Assembly: GCA_964023275.1 (NCBI GenBank)
Contig: OZ029913.1
Coordinates: 50,475,509-50,539,508, forward strand
Length of the DNA stretch: 64,000 nucleotides
Direction of reading: 5' to 3'
From: Norana najaformis
Taxonomy: Eukaryota > Annelida > Clitellata > Crassiclitellata > Hormogastridae
In this document: positions 50,401 to 59,062 of the stretch, piece after piece
Layout of the letters: every line of letters starts with the position of its first letter
Position numbering within the stretch: position 1 is the stretch's first letter
Program-made: the position numbers and the translations under genes
Notes under the pieces: model-generated
What the model was told of the DNA's origin: nothing
Databases searched by the model: none
The model's input: the letters and a program-made list of their open reading frames with translations, nothing else

Positions 50401-51454
50401 CACAGATGGCGCAGTCAAAGAGCACGACCATAACGCAGTCAGCAGCATCAGGTGCAGTACTAATATTCCATGTTCGGTGACCTCTTCTAGCATCTGGGAT
50501 GCCAAAAGAAGGTTTCTGCAAGAAATACCTCAACCTGTAAGGATTGACCCGCATGTCGTCTTTAAAGATAATTTTCTATCGGAATCATGCAGCTCTACTA
50601 ACAACTCGCTGGAGAGAATGACAACAAATAGTCAAACCTTCAGTTCAGCAGCATCGGATGCTAGGAGAACTACCGTCATCATCCAACCTGGGCAAAAGGA
50701 TGAACAGACTGAAGCTGATGTCCTTGCTAGCAGGGAACAGACGGCAAAGGAGCATCGTCTGCCAGCAGTTCCTGTTAACCAATTGTCACTTGACTTGTCA
50801 CTGGATGCTTCCACTGTCAAAGCTGTTTTACAGACCACCAGTTCGAAGATTATACAGCCAGCTAAAGAGCCAAATGTCTTGTCTTTATCTGACGGGGAAA
50901 TTCATCGAAGGATGGAGCAGAGCAACAGGAGATTGCTGCCATCTTGTGATGGATCTTCTCATATCAGTAGCTTTAAATCATTTGGTGCAACAGTTACTAA
51001 AGCAAAGGTGGTGAGAGAGAGACCTAGTTCTCTGCCTATTGAACAAATTCCATTGCTATCTGTAGGCAAGGAAACAACATCAGATTCTAGTCACAGCTCA
51101 AGTGGTAATGGCCTGGAAGATGTTAGAGATGGTTTAAAACAACTGGCACTGAGAGATGAACCAGACATTAGTGGTTCTGTTACCAGTGCACCAGCAGCCA
51201 CGACTGGATCAAGAGACTTCGGAGGTACGTGGTCTTCCTCGTTAGATTCTGAAATTAATAATTGTACAGTAGAAAGAACAGATTCTATTCTTGGAAATGT
51301 TGTCAGAAGCAAAGTAACTGAACCTAATCTCACAAAAACATCTGCAAAATATCAAAAACAGCTGAGCAACTCATTGCTAGAACTCAAGAAGACAGCACAA
51401 GAGCTCTGTACGGACATCAAGACCACGGCAGGAACGCCTCATCATGAACACTGA
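25145..51454 (+). CDS. MICAL: MICAL, [F-actin]-monooxygenase (19 coding exons, 2239 aa)
   Basis: MICALs use FAD and NADPH to oxidise methionines of F-actin, causing filament disassembly. Exons: 25145-25465, 26473-26680, 27039-27155, 27563-27664, 28833-29089, 29928-30185, 31407-31612, 32356-32468, 34592-34742, 35410-35458, 36361-36514, 38101-38168, 38560-38670, 39375-39554, 42790-42982, 45159-45281, 46668-46791, 47186-47412, 47697-51454. All have GT/AG borders, and the summed length, 6720 bp, is exactly 2240 codons including stop. Domains: monooxygenase (1 to about 490; GAGPCGLR dinucleotide motif, [24 protein letters not shown]), CH (about 528-645), LIM (about 783-850), long disordered tail. 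The start is the first ATG, with MTQQLVM leading into the [13 protein letters not shown] block. The gene lies next to no related gene. Confidence 0.93.
25640..25995 (-). mobile_element. CR1/L2-type LINE C-terminal fragment in MICAL intron 1
   Basis: Minus strand codes [46 protein letters not shown] and [12 protein letters not shown], the standard ORF2 end (HWLPVEQR...YKALNGSAPxYIxELL...SVAGPxLWNSLP). Confidence 0.85.
26095..26130. repeat. Short GATA repeat
   Basis: Imperfect (GATA)n, AATAGATAGATAAGATAGAT region, in MICAL intron 1. Confidence 0.7.
28085..28620 (-). repeat. Dispersed repeat B, copy 2, in MICAL intron 4
   Basis: Homologous to 18230-18760 along most of its length, with the same right end (TACATAGGATGAATGCTAGT). 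The ORF seen in copy 1 is broken here by stops. Confidence 0.6.
29478..29700. repeat. Dispersed repeat D, copy 1
   Basis: Shares GGAGCATTGCCATTTCTACAA, the following GCCAGC...TCT, GTAGTC(C/A)GAAGTTCA and TAGCC blocks with 41210-41345 in the same orientation. Unclassified. Confidence 0.5.
30945..31159 (+). mobile_element. tRNA-derived SINE with 10-bp target site duplication
   Basis: Head has an A-box-like TGGTGTAGTGGTATGG and a B box GGTTCGAATCT 40 bases further on, the internal pol III promoter of a tRNA. The body includes CTTCGACAAGTTGCTCACCTG and the tail is CATCATCATCATCA. ATAGTTCAGA flanks both sides (30935-30944 and 31160-31169), a perfect 10-bp duplication. It lies in MICAL intron 6, same strand. 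Confidence 0.9.
32480..32690 (-). mobile_element. LINE ORF2 C-terminal fragment in MICAL intron 8
   Basis: Minus strand codes [38 protein letters not shown] and [12 protein letters not shown], the tail common to RTE/jockey-like reverse transcriptase proteins. Confidence 0.8.
34592..36514 (+). CDS. MICAL: MICAL exons 9-11: calponin-homology domain
   Basis: Codes [60 protein letters not shown] and the end of the domain YLSSVQDFF. The [16 protein letters not shown] core is the type-2-like CH signature of MICALs. Exon 11 has two in-phase donors nine bases apart (36515 and 36524). Confidence 0.92.
34846..35115 (+). mobile_element. SINE family C with tRNA-like head
   Basis: Head CGGTTAGTGCACTGGGTCTG with TGTGAGTTCGTGCTGG 25 bases on looks like degraded A and B boxes. 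The downstream body matches 24803-24930. Located in MICAL intron 9. Confidence 0.65.
35527..35660 (-). mobile_element. Dispersed repeat family A, partial copy
   Basis: AAAGCCGCATCAGGGAGACC and AACTTATTCACC match the GAAAGCCGC...GGGGACCAGCTTATTCAC block of family A. Further out the match is lost. Confidence 0.45.
35680..35905 (+). mobile_element. LINE C-terminal fragment, degraded
   Basis: Codes [20 protein letters not shown] and [11 protein letters not shown], resembling [20 protein letters not shown] of the CR1/L2 C-terminus. Confidence 0.5.
36704..37770 (+). mobile_element. Pogo/Tigger-like DNA transposon relic in MICAL intron 11
   Basis: Left end CACCAGAGCCTCACTATAACAC at 36704 is preceded by TA; right end inverted CACCGGCCCCTTGCGATAACGC ends at 37770, followed by TA. 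They agree at about 15 of 22 positions. Inside, 37099-37260 codes [20 protein letters not shown], like the acidic C-terminus of pogo/CENP-B-like transposases. Stops and decay show it is dead. Confidence 0.6.
38101..39554 (+). CDS. MICAL: MICAL exons 12-14: linker between CH and LIM
   Basis: Three exons code a basic, serine-rich linker including [13 protein letters not shown] and [13 protein letters not shown], a possible nuclear-localisation-like basic stretch (inference). No known domain. Conserved splice phases support them. Confidence 0.75.
39862..40638. mobile_element. Fold-back DNA element with tandem-repeat arms in MICAL intron 14
   Basis: The left part (39868-40220) is about 4.6 copies of a 76-bp unit built of CGTCTACAGACTTTTCG and GACATTTCGCTTAC; the right end (40520-40632) carries the same words inverted. 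The outermost shared word is CAATTCGTCTACAGAC. Possible 9-bp duplication: TCTTTCCGG (39853) and TCTTTCCAG (40639). Confidence 0.75.
41210..41345. repeat. Dispersed repeat D, copy 2
   Basis: Matches 29525-29660 in scattered blocks (GGAGCATTACCGTTTCCACAA; GTAGTCAGAAGTTCA). Same orientation, both inside MICAL introns. Confidence 0.45.
41555..41845 (+). mobile_element. LINE 3' end remnant
   Basis: CCATAGCCTAACTTCTGGTT and ATTATGATAACAGCATTACA match 10104-10220, the LINE 3' untranslated end near NUS1 exon 1. Confidence 0.6.
41951..42649 (+). mobile_element. piggyBac-type element, non-autonomous, in MICAL intron 14
   Basis: TTAA (41947-41950) precedes CCCCTTACCCGTTT and TTAA (42650-42653) follows the inverted CCCTTTACCCGTTT; ends agree at 13 of 14. 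TTAA duplication and CCC ends are the piggyBac hallmark. Inside, 42270-42410 codes an acidic segment ([26 protein letters not shown]) like the N-terminus of piggyBac transposases, but the catalytic core is absent. Subterminal words CCCCGAGTATACTCG and CCCCGAGATAACTCG repeat. Confidence 0.8.
42790..45281 (+). CDS. MICAL: MICAL exons 15-16: LIM domain
   Basis: Zinc ligands read CCFC, FHRQC, CEYC in exon 15 and MFCHAHCH in exon 16, fitting C-x2-C, H-x2-C, C-x2-C, C-x2-H. The domain is split by a phase-1 intron between GK and the final FC, as in many LIM genes. Confidence 0.9.
43535..43720 (+). mobile_element. LINE C-terminal fragment in MICAL intron 15
   Basis: Codes [20 protein letters not shown] and [10 protein letters not shown], a decayed LHWLPVEQRIxFKxxLLVYK block. 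Confidence 0.65.
45850..46015 (-). mobile_element. LINE ORF2 C-terminal fragment in MICAL intron 16
   Basis: Minus strand codes [20 protein letters not shown] and [18 protein letters not shown], the DDIKxWTG...RxRWR tail of LINE ORF2. Confidence 0.7.
46195..46500 (-). mobile_element. LINE ORF2 C-terminal fragment in MICAL intron 16
   Basis: Minus ORF codes [40 protein letters not shown] and KRDLWRGVI, the RLxWxGHVxRM and GRPxxRWxD motifs at the end of many LINE ORF2 proteins. Open for 97 codons, so a fairly young insertion. Confidence 0.85.
46668..47412 (+). CDS. MICAL: MICAL exons 17-18: post-LIM linker
   Basis: Two exons code [19 protein letters not shown] and an acidic serine-rich segment ([33 protein letters not shown]). 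An alternative acceptor three bases downstream (CAGCAAG at 46665-46671) is possible at exon 17. No domain recognised. Confidence 0.75.
47697..51454 (+). CDS. MICAL: MICAL exon 19: 3.76-kb exon, acidic disordered tail
   Basis: One exon codes about 1251 residues, rich in E, D, S and K and almost surely disordered. A motif recurs: [19 protein letters not shown] (47851-47907) and [19 protein letters not shown] (50503-50559). A lysine-rich patch ([19 protein letters not shown]) at 48127-48183 could bind acidic partners or act as a nuclear signal. It ends [14 protein letters not shown]...HHEH at TGA 51452. The bMERB domain that ends most MICALs is not in this frame. Confidence 0.85.
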
Positions 51455-51529
51455 TCAGCAACAATCAGAAGTAAGTTAATACTTTTAAATGGCAAGAACT
51501 GTCAAATGTACATATTTCACAAATTTAAT
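51455..51529 (+). other. MICAL 3' flank with consensus splice donor
   Basis: Seventeen bases after the TGA stop is GAA|GTAAGT (donor at 51471). It could splice a 3' UTR intron, or the true coding frame could reach it. Confidence 0.5.
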
Positions 51530-52320
51530 CGGTCAATTTTCTGCTTTATCCTTGTGGATAGCTTTGAATAAGTTATTACATAGGGAAAAGTTAAATTTAT
51601 CCTCTGCTGTGTATTCAGCTACCAGTGAGCTTGCGTGGCGTGGTGTATAATGTACACAAAACAGGATCAAGCACGGAACCAGAGGAACACCACATGTCAG
51701 CAAAGCAGTAGATGAATAATTACCATTTATATATACCGAACGAGTGCTTGGGCTAAGATAAGTAGCAAACAAATGCAGGGCAGGAGCAGAAATGCCAAAC
51801 CAGTGCTGGAGACGATGCAGCAGAAGAGAATGATCCACCATATCAAATGCAGCGGATAAGTCAAGAAGAACAAGTGCTGTCACCCTACAGTTATCCATAG
51901 AGCACATAATGTCATTTTGAACATCAAGAAGTGTGAATTCTGTTGAATGAAAGTTACGGTAAGCAGACTGAAAGGGGGATAATAGTGAGTTGGCAGATAG
52001 ATGAATTTGCAAACGATTCAAAACTATTCGTTCAAGAATTTTAGATACAAAATTCAAATTCAAGATGGGTCTGTAATTAGACAGGACGCCGGGGTTGCGA
52101 GAAGGTTTCTTTTGCAGAGGATGAACTATGATATGAGCGAAACAGATGGGAGGGAACCCTTATGCATTAAGAAATTTGTAATTGTTGTAATGGTTGGACT
52201 CAGCACATCAAAGCACTCCTCAGAAAAAAGTAGGAATGATGTCCAGGAGGCAGCTTTGTTAGATGAAGAAAAAAATGAGTTTACGAGCGGCTGAAAGATT
52301 TGTTGGCTGAAAGTGGACAA
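51530..52320 (-). mobile_element. CR1/L2-type LINE reverse transcriptase, degraded
   Basis: Minus strand: CFDVLSPTITTITNFLMHKG in one frame, then [60 protein letters not shown], with the YADD box decayed to EYTAED. These are RT motifs 1-5. Frameshift near 52070. Confidence 0.9.
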
Positions 52321-55300
52321 AGCCAGAAGGTGAAGGATGAAGAAATCACATACTGAGTAACCAACAAATTTCAGCCTTTTCTCAGAAATTTATCTGCAAA
52401 GAAGGTCAAGAATTTACTGGCTGGCACTTTGGTATCCAAGAATGCAGCAGAGAACAATTTTCACTTCTCTCTATAACGTTTTTGGTGATGCACGACTTTC
52501 AGCAATTAAATTTCTTAAATATGCAGATTTGACAGTTGAAACAAGTTTTGTCGGGTTTGTGCCGTTGCTTAAACCTAATGTGATATGAAGGAAGGTGAGA
52601 GTGGCACTACCAATGCTCTGATTGTTTGTTTGGCTTTGTCAGTCCGTTTGCTAAAGCCCTTTATATAATCCTTTGTCCATCTTCTGCTATTTTCTTTATG
52701 CTTGGGTTTTGCAGCTTGATTTTTACCAGCATCTTGTGCTTTTGAAGTGTTCTCATTTACATTCTCATCCATTGATATTTCTTTATTGGAACAATCTTGC
52801 CATTGAAATTCAATTCAACCCTGCTTACTACAAATTATATGTTGTTCTGACAAACTGGGAAGACAAAACTTTTCATTCTGAGTGATAGCCATGTATGGAA
52901 CATTTCTGTGGGAGCACTTAAGAGGAGTTAGAGAAATATTTTATTAAAGTACAATAATTGAAAATTGAGCATTTCAGCTTTTTCACATTGTTAAAGAGAT
53001 AAGCATTTGCTATTCTTACACTTGCATATTTTAGGTGCAGTCCTGGCAACTTTGAACAAATACTGTCATGATTCAGAAAGACATTTCTGGCTTTAATATT
53101 CTTATGATGAAGCACAAGGGATTCCATGAAGATGGTGGACTTTTATCGTCTTACATTGTTGCAAATAAGCGAAAACTTTGAGAGCCGTTATTTTGTGTCT
53201 GCTCAATTGTTTGCTTATCTAGTCATTTTTGGCTCAAGTCAGACTTTTGTTTTAATGTGACTGGTTTAATTACGATGCACTTTGTGATGGCTGCAGCCAG
53301 CATGGAGCATATATGTGATTTTGTCTTTGAAGAAATATTTTGTGAAGATTATTTTGGTAATTATGATTTATGCTATTTCATATCAAACTTTGCCTTTGCA
53401 GAACTGTTTTGTTACAGTTTAAACAGTTTTGGTGAAGTTTGTGTGATCAGATAAATGTTTTGCGCAGATTGTGTTGGTTGTTGCAGTTGCTTATCCATTC
53501 CGTGTATGTCCTGTGTATAGTATTAGGTGTTTCTGTGGGTTGTCGTGCATGCAAATGGGGCAAAATAGGGTAACTATTGGCTCAATAAAACACATGATAT
53601 GAGGCAGACTAGTCAGTTGACCTCAGATAGGTAAAATGTCATGTGGTAGGGTAACTGGCGTAAATAGGTAAATGGTTTAAGACTGGTAAGTGACCTGGTG
53701 TTACTTGCGGTTTCTTAAGAAGAACTGACGTTAAACAATTTCAAAGCCTGAAATCTTTTAATTGTGACAAATGCTGCCTCAAATTGATATTTATTTTCTA
53801 ATCAAAGTTCTCCTTGTCTTGTGAAACAAAGGAAGGTTGCTTGAAAGAATCATTTTGTCTGATAATGGTGTGTAAATTTAAAAGTAATAATGATTGGGAT
53901 GGCAAGCTTTTGTCATCTAGTTTACGACAAGCGAAGGATACTTGCTGTAAACTTGATGATAAAGCCGTCTTTCAGCACAGTTCTGTTTGAGTCTGATTTT
54001 CAAACTACTGTAGTATGGTAAAAATATTCAAGTATGCGATGATGGCTTCAGTCAACAAGCAGGCTGTAATAATTGGTCTGTTTGTGAAAGGTAGAGCCGT
54101 AGAGTGGTTGCCTGTATGGCAGCAGTCAGTGGACTGACTGACTGACTACTGACTGCTAGTATATGTGAAGCATACTGTTCAATGCTGTTTTCGCTTTTAA
54201 AGAGCTGGCATATTTGAAATATGAAAAAAGTATTACTGATATAATTTGCCTTATTATATGTTGCTAGTTACTGAGTTTAGTCTGAAGAAGGCAACCCATA
54301 ATGAAACCATTAATTTTTTTATGCTACTATTGTGGTACTTCGTTGTAAGGTTTTGAAATGTGTAAAATGTTAAGAGTTTGCCTTATTGTTAGAGTTGTTG
54401 CAAAGGTATTGGAGACAACTGTGATGATACCAGACAAAACATTCTGTGTGGCATGTACTTTGTGCTGGATTTTACTCTACGCTTGGCAGAATTTATTGAG
54501 AGGCCGATTTGTTGTTAGATTAATGTTTGCTGCAGGAGATTTTGCCGCAGTTGTGTAGGTGACGAGTTTTATTTGCTAATGTAGTGGTGGTGGTCACTTT
54601 TCTGATGGAAATAAATATTCACATTTTCATTGTAATTTATTGTGGATTGCTACAGTTTTGTACGTTTCATTGACGTAATTGACTCGAGAGTGATTGTTCG
54701 AAAGTTGAATTATCCATTTTGTCTTGTTCTGGCCAATGTGCTTAAATTCTTGTATAGGAGCTTCTGCTGATTTAGCATAATGTGAGCACAGCTTTCAGAA
54801 CTCCCCTAATGGGAACCGTTGAAGTGCTTATATATATATATAAATATATATATGTATACTAGCATACATGTATGCATGAAACTTATACAAAGCATTATTG
54901 TATGTCTATGCACTTCTACTGCTAATAGTTTTCTTGTAAGCAAGACTTATTGTTGAGATCAGTGAGAAACGTATAAAGCCAGTTGTGTGCTCGGACAGTT
55001 CAGCTCGAGTAATTATGTCTATTTATTTAGCTTCTGTTATAAAAAACATTGAGTCTAATATTTGTGCTTATACTAGGTTGTGCTAATGCTTGCTACCTAA
55101 CTTGTTTGTCGTTTGTATCCGTGGCCTTTCTCAGATGCAAGGAACTATGTTTCTGGATGAAAGCAAATAATTATTCTTAAGAGATGCTAATCTCAGAAGC
55201 TGGCGATGAAACCATGATTCTTTTTACTTTGTTATTATAAGCTAAAGTGCAGGTGTATCTCACATATATATTCATTCTGGCTTCAGAGTTAAACGTACTT

Positions 55301-56080
55301 GCTTGATCTGGCATTTTGCAGTATTCCTGAATTATTTAAAATGCATCTGTTGCAAAAATGCTGAATTGCTAGTTTCAAGTGTCAGATTTAAAGATTCACA
55401 TTACATGGTCAATTACCAACGAATATGATTCATTTTTCTGTTGCAACTTAATATTAATATGATATTTTCGATTAGTTATACTTCAATGCCCAGCCAAACC
55501 TATTAATTTCTTGAAATAGTAGCTACACAATGTTTCAGTCATCTGCCATGCTACTCATGACAGTTATTTTACAGCCAACCTCCACATTTATGATACAGGT
55601 TGATTAGCCATCCTCCATGCACGTCATACTGGTCAGTCACCCTTTGTGCACGTATTCATACTGGGTGATGTTTCAGCTGTCCTAGTGGCACTACCAGTGC
55701 TACAATTGACATCTTTGATGCCTATCTTCAGAAATGACAGAGTTAAACCAAGGCTGTGTTTTTCTAATGACAGTTAAACCAAGGCTGTGTTTTTCCTAAA
55801 CTATTCTCTTAGTTCTTTTAGTTCTACAAGGACTTGCCTGTCAAGAGGCAGTTAAAGTTGACTGAAACTGCAGAGCCGGCTCATGTGCAGTTTGTGCTGG
55901 AAATAATAACAAAGATGCCAAGATATCATGCTTTAGCTTATTTACAGTGATTCTAGCAATTTCTTACTTTTGAGATGGCTTAACTTGGAAGTCAACCTTT
56001 GAGAAAATGGCTGTGATCTGAAAGATATGACTCTGTGGGAATAACAGAAGGAACTGATTGTGAATCAGAATGAGTTACCT
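52321..56080. other. Intergenic / MICAL 3' region, no gene assigned
   Basis: No exon recognised on either strand. A lysine-rich minus ORF (52772-52575, KNQAAKPKHKENSRRWTKDY) followed by GTAGTG looks exon-like but is unassigned. A short TATATA repeat occurs at 54830-54855. If MICAL splices past 51470, its remaining exons could be here or beyond, but I do not see a bMERB coding block. Confidence 0.35.
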
Positions 56081-57000
56081 AGACATCCAATGTACGACCT
56101 TTGTTGTGTGTTGGAAAGGTAATGAGCTATTTCATGTCAAATCCTTCCAACATATCAAGAAATGATGAAGAGCAATGAATAGCTACATCCACGTGAATAT
56201 TCAAGTCACGTATAACTATTTCAGAAGGGACTGAAATTCACTGAGAAAATTAGTCAAAGAAAGGAATGACGGATGATAAATATTCAGAAACAATATCTAT
56301 TAGTTGCCAGAAATGAGAGTAGCAGCCAGGAACTTCAAATGACCTACCTAGCTGCTGTAATAGGCAAAGTGAACCTATGCAGTGCCAGATTGGACCAGAA
56401 AAAAGCAAGCCCCACACCATCACTGCACCAAGGCTTATGTAGCACAGAAGAGGTTGGGTGAGTAAGATCAGAAATGACTGCTGGTGTGTCACTAGGTTGA
56501 ATACAGGTCTCAGTAAGAGCAACTATATATGCAAGGAATGCTCACAAAGAAAATTATTTACAGCCACAGCAGAGCCTCATTTCACAGAGAACAAATGTTT
56601 AATTGATCAATATCCAGACTCTGAAGTCTGATGAACCAGGACTTATTTCAACATCACCAGCCGAAAAAAGCAACAGAAGCAGATACAAAGACAGCACATG
56701 ACAGGTACCCAAAGATTTTCTACATGAATCGGCATTTAACTCAGGACAGAAAAATTGTTAATGGCAGCAGCTTATATGACTAAATTGCAAAAGCAGCATC
56801 AGGAACCAGGTAAAATTAATGGCCTGAGCTGAATTCAAAAACAAACCAGACTCCAGTGATGCATGCATGAATTCAACAACAGACCCGTCTCTACCAGATT
56901 GGCAAGTAACTGGAACAACACGACAACAAGTACCATAATGGGACAGCCATAATAACATCACAGAAACTGAAAACACAAGAAAAGGTGCAAACTAAGTAAA
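56080..57000 (-). mobile_element. LINE endonuclease domain relic
   Basis: In several minus frames: SGLIRLQSLDIDQLNICSL-like start (about 56640-56570), ETCIQPSDTPAVISDLTHPT (56515-56455), SFEVPGCYSH, and EIVIRDLNIHVDVAIH (56225-56170), matching ETWL..., FELL... and GDFNIHVD motifs of LINE endonucleases. Many frameshifts. Confidence 0.7.
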
Positions 57001-59062
57001 AAGGCGTGACCTATTTCAGAAATAAGTTCTTCAGTTCATGGGTGACTTGTGAATGCGGATAATAACAGAGTGCCAACCAGGTTAGTGTGGACTTAAAACC
57101 ATAAATGAACAGATTGTAGATGGGAAACCTTGCTGTGCACATCCAGATAATGAAATATGGAAAATAAAGGTTGCTGATGGCTGCAACTTGAATGGCATGT
57201 AAATCAATATAAACAAGAAATAAATAATTAAAACCTATCTGAGCAGTGGAAAAAGAGAAAATTTGCCAAAAATAAATTTGCGGGCCAAAACCGATAATTT
57301 AATGGTTAAAAAAAGAGTTTTATGTAAAACATGACAAGACATTTTAATCAACACTTATGCTAGATTGCCTCCCTGCTCATTTCCATTTCAGTAAGCATTG
57401 TGATAAAGTTGACGAACATTTATACAGTGCCCTATGTCGTTCTCACAGACGATTACTTAGCACCTTTGCAGAAGCATATGCATGAATAAAATATGCAACA
57501 CAATTGAAAAATTATTAAATGTCATCCTTAAAAGATCTATGCAAGTGTTTGTATACAAGCTTTACATGATTACAATTCTTTACATAATTGTAATTCAAAC
57601 AGAAGTTACTTGTTCAGCACCATCATGTTAATGAATATATAATATAACCCACATTCCTTGGCAACAGTCACCAGTGCAAAATGTAAAATCGCCATTGATC
57701 TAATATCGGTTCGGTCTTACAAAACGACTCTTATTTCACATCAGAGTAATTCTGAATGCAAGATTAAAACAAAAGTAGAATAACCTGATACCAGAAGTTA
57801 CAGTCCTGCTGTTCGTTATTGCTTCAAATTTCCGCAGCTAAAACACTGCAGTCAAAAAGTAATCTGCATATACGTGTAGCACCAGAACAACAATACAGCA
57901 GTTAAGGTTTAGAACATTAATGATGCCAAAGCATGTGCATTGAGAACTCAGTGTAACTATGTAATGCACTTTGGCTCCTTCTCCAATCTTCTGATCTGTT
58001 GGACTGATGATGTCATGTCTTGCACACCAAATATACAAATACTATTTGTGAAATATATAATCAAATGACCAATGGTTTTTTAAGTGCATGTTTGCCATTA
58101 GTATAGTATGAAATGCTTACCACTTACGACATGCTCTTAAATAATCTGACAAATGTCATGTCAAAACGATACTTGTTATTCTAGTAATTACTGTAGTACA
58201 AAGTTGGCTCTGTCCCAAAATGCAGCCTATCACTTAATTCCATCAGTTCAGCAGAAAAGGGAAAACTACGTATATTAAAGAATGTTCGCAACTGGGCCGT
58301 GGATTAAGCAACATATACTGATTTAATGTAATATGCTTGGTTAACATTTACGTGAGATAAATACAAGTTTGTTTACAACTGCAAGTTTAATGCATAGCAA
58401 CAGGAATAGTAATAAGAACTGGAATAGGCTTCTCAATGAGCCTGTGACTAAGAAATTATAGGAACAATGAAAATAATCTGGTCCACAATTTTTGTAGTAA
58501 AAATTTATTTTAGCACCATATTCAAATTTAACATATTGCAACCTTAATTTCTAATGCTGTCCTTACACTAAAAATGGCAAAAATAAACTAAAAATCTATG
58601 GACCAAGACATATGAAACAGACCATGATTTTTACGTGCAGCTTTTATAAAGCTTCCGGCAAAACATTTTGCATTAATTATAAAATGCTCATTTTCTTCTT
58701 CCATTAAAAAAATGCAACTTGTTTCCAACTCACTCTCAACTTACTATTATATGAACAAAGATCATCATTTGCATAGGTCTACAAGCTAACCACTATTATA
58801 ATTTAAATTAATATTATTCCATTGGCTTAATTCAAAGTAAATGATAAAATTTACAGTATGAAGTACATCTATGCAACATATTCAAATGCTGAAAAGAACG
58901 TTACATAAAACTTCCAACAGCTTCAGAATATCGTCAGATGCAGAGCTTCTCTGCAATACATAGTTAAAACTGCATTCCTTCAACATCTACAGGGTGGAAG
59001 AAATGGATTTTACATGAAGAAGGCCAAAGTTTTGTCATCCACGCACATAACATCTGCATCGC
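57001..59062 (-). other. Probable 3' UTR and flank of the minus-strand gene
   Basis: AT-rich, no coding signal. AATAAA-like words on the minus strand occur (for example near 58505). No transcript end can be fixed from sequence. Confidence 0.4.

Noticed and set aside
48028..50838. Minus-strand ORFs inside MICAL exon 19
   Set aside because: Antisense shadows of the acidic coding exon; serine-rich because of complementary codons.
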